A stretch of 21,959 nt of DNA. Origin: a virus. Under the pieces are notes generated by a model, which saw only the letters and a program-made list of their open reading frames with translations, made no database searches and was not told where the DNA came from. Shown one piece after another: positions 21,573 through 21,959 of the stretch (position 1 is its first letter; the number at the start of each line of letters is the position of its first letter). The position numbers and the translations under genes were made by a program. The DNA lies in the IMG/VR virus record IMGVR_UViG_3300035183_001479, positions 1 through 21,959 of that record; one strand, 5' to 3'.

Positions 21573-21959
21573 ATGAAGAAGTTAGAATATAACAAACCCC
21601 ATAACGTAGATAAACTTCGAGAAGAGTTAGAGAATCTTCCGGAACTTAAACCCATTAAGGATGCCTCTGGTGGGTTTAATGCTGTTTTTAATTTAGGGAG
21701 TGATGGAAAAGACAAAATAGTTTTATATGCCCCCGATACGGTAGATACGAACAAAATAGATCAGGTGATATCAGCGCATGTTCCTGTTCCTCCAAGTCCA
21801 AGTGGGCTAGAGGTGTTAAGAATAGGAGTTAATCAGAAGTTAATAGGATCCAACTGGGATACGATGAGTGATAAAGACAGATGGGACATAATCAAGGTGT
21901 TTCTTATTAAGGAAGGGTATTTGACCTCCGTAGGGAATTTTGTAGGAATCCCGTCATAG
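21573..21959 (+). CDS. Small protein of unknown function after the tail-tip genes
   Basis: 128 residues from ATG 21573 (MKKLEYNKPHNVDKLREELENLPELK) to the TAG that ends the window. An earlier in-frame ATG at 21459 lies inside array D and would only add repeat-derived residues (FAIRYSLFANRF-like), so the internal start is chosen although no Shine-Dalgarno is visible. The protein has an N-terminal charged helix, a beta middle (GGFNAVFNLGSDGKDKIVLYAPDTVD), a proline-rich hinge (ISAHVPVPPSPSGLE) and a C-terminal helix region (MSDKDRWDIIKVFLIKEGYL). I do not recognise a family. Small proteins of this layout occur near phage tail fibres, which fits the place but does not give a function. Confidence 0.6.
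   Translation: MKKLEYNKPHNVDKLREELENLPELKPIKDASGGFNAVFNLGSDGKDKIVLYAPDTVDTNKIDQVISAHVPVPPSPSGLEVLRIGVNQKLIGSNWDTMSDKDRWDIIKVFLIKEGYLTSVGNFVGIPS

Overview
The window is a 22-kb block of head and tail structural genes from a tailed double-stranded DNA phage or prophage with a long, flexible (siphovirus-type) tail. All 17 genes I support lie on the plus strand. Most are separated by 0-60 bases or abut, as in a late morphogenesis operon. Stops are TAA, TAG and once TGA, so the standard bacterial code fits. The sequence is AT-rich, most starts lack a recognisable Shine-Dalgarno sequence, and one gene carries a bacterial lipobox. The host is therefore bacterial, but I cannot name it.

Layout. 1-1638: the 3' end of a proline-rich protein built of 37- and 39-residue repeats, a small Ig-like protein and a predicted lipoprotein. 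1642-5076 (head): a scaffold/maturation-protease protein, a decoration-type protein and a lambda gpE-like major capsid protein. 5248-6723 (head-tail joining): a connector-type protein, a Mu gpG/P2 gpS-like completion protein and a tail-terminator candidate. 6787-8115: tail tube protein. 8333-9072: a tail assembly chaperone pair, in which an A AAA AAC slippery heptamer at 8701-8707 joins the first frame to an unlabelled second frame by -1 frameshifting. 9080-17899: a 2,939-residue tape measure protein full of internal repeats. 17903-21405 (tail tip): a distal-tail-type protein, a tail hub that appears divided into two adjacent genes, and a C1q-like receptor-binding candidate. 21573-21959: a small protein of unknown function.

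The four largest gaps (about 170-220 bases each) are filled by one family of heptamer arrays (GCGAATR and its complement). Each folds into a long inverted repeat around an asymmetric AGAAAAATACC loop. The arrays lie directly after the decoration, major capsid, tail tube and C1q-like genes, three of which should be among the most abundant virion proteins. One array is inverted relative to the others. These arrays are the least explained feature of the window.

Working model: scaffold/protease, capsid and decoration proteins build the head; connector, completion and terminator proteins close it and join the tail; the chaperone and its frameshifted form load tail tube subunits onto the tape measure protein, whose length suggests a tail of roughly 0.4 micrometre; the tip genes build the adsorption apparatus. 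No integrase, lysis, replication, terminase or portal gene is visible here.
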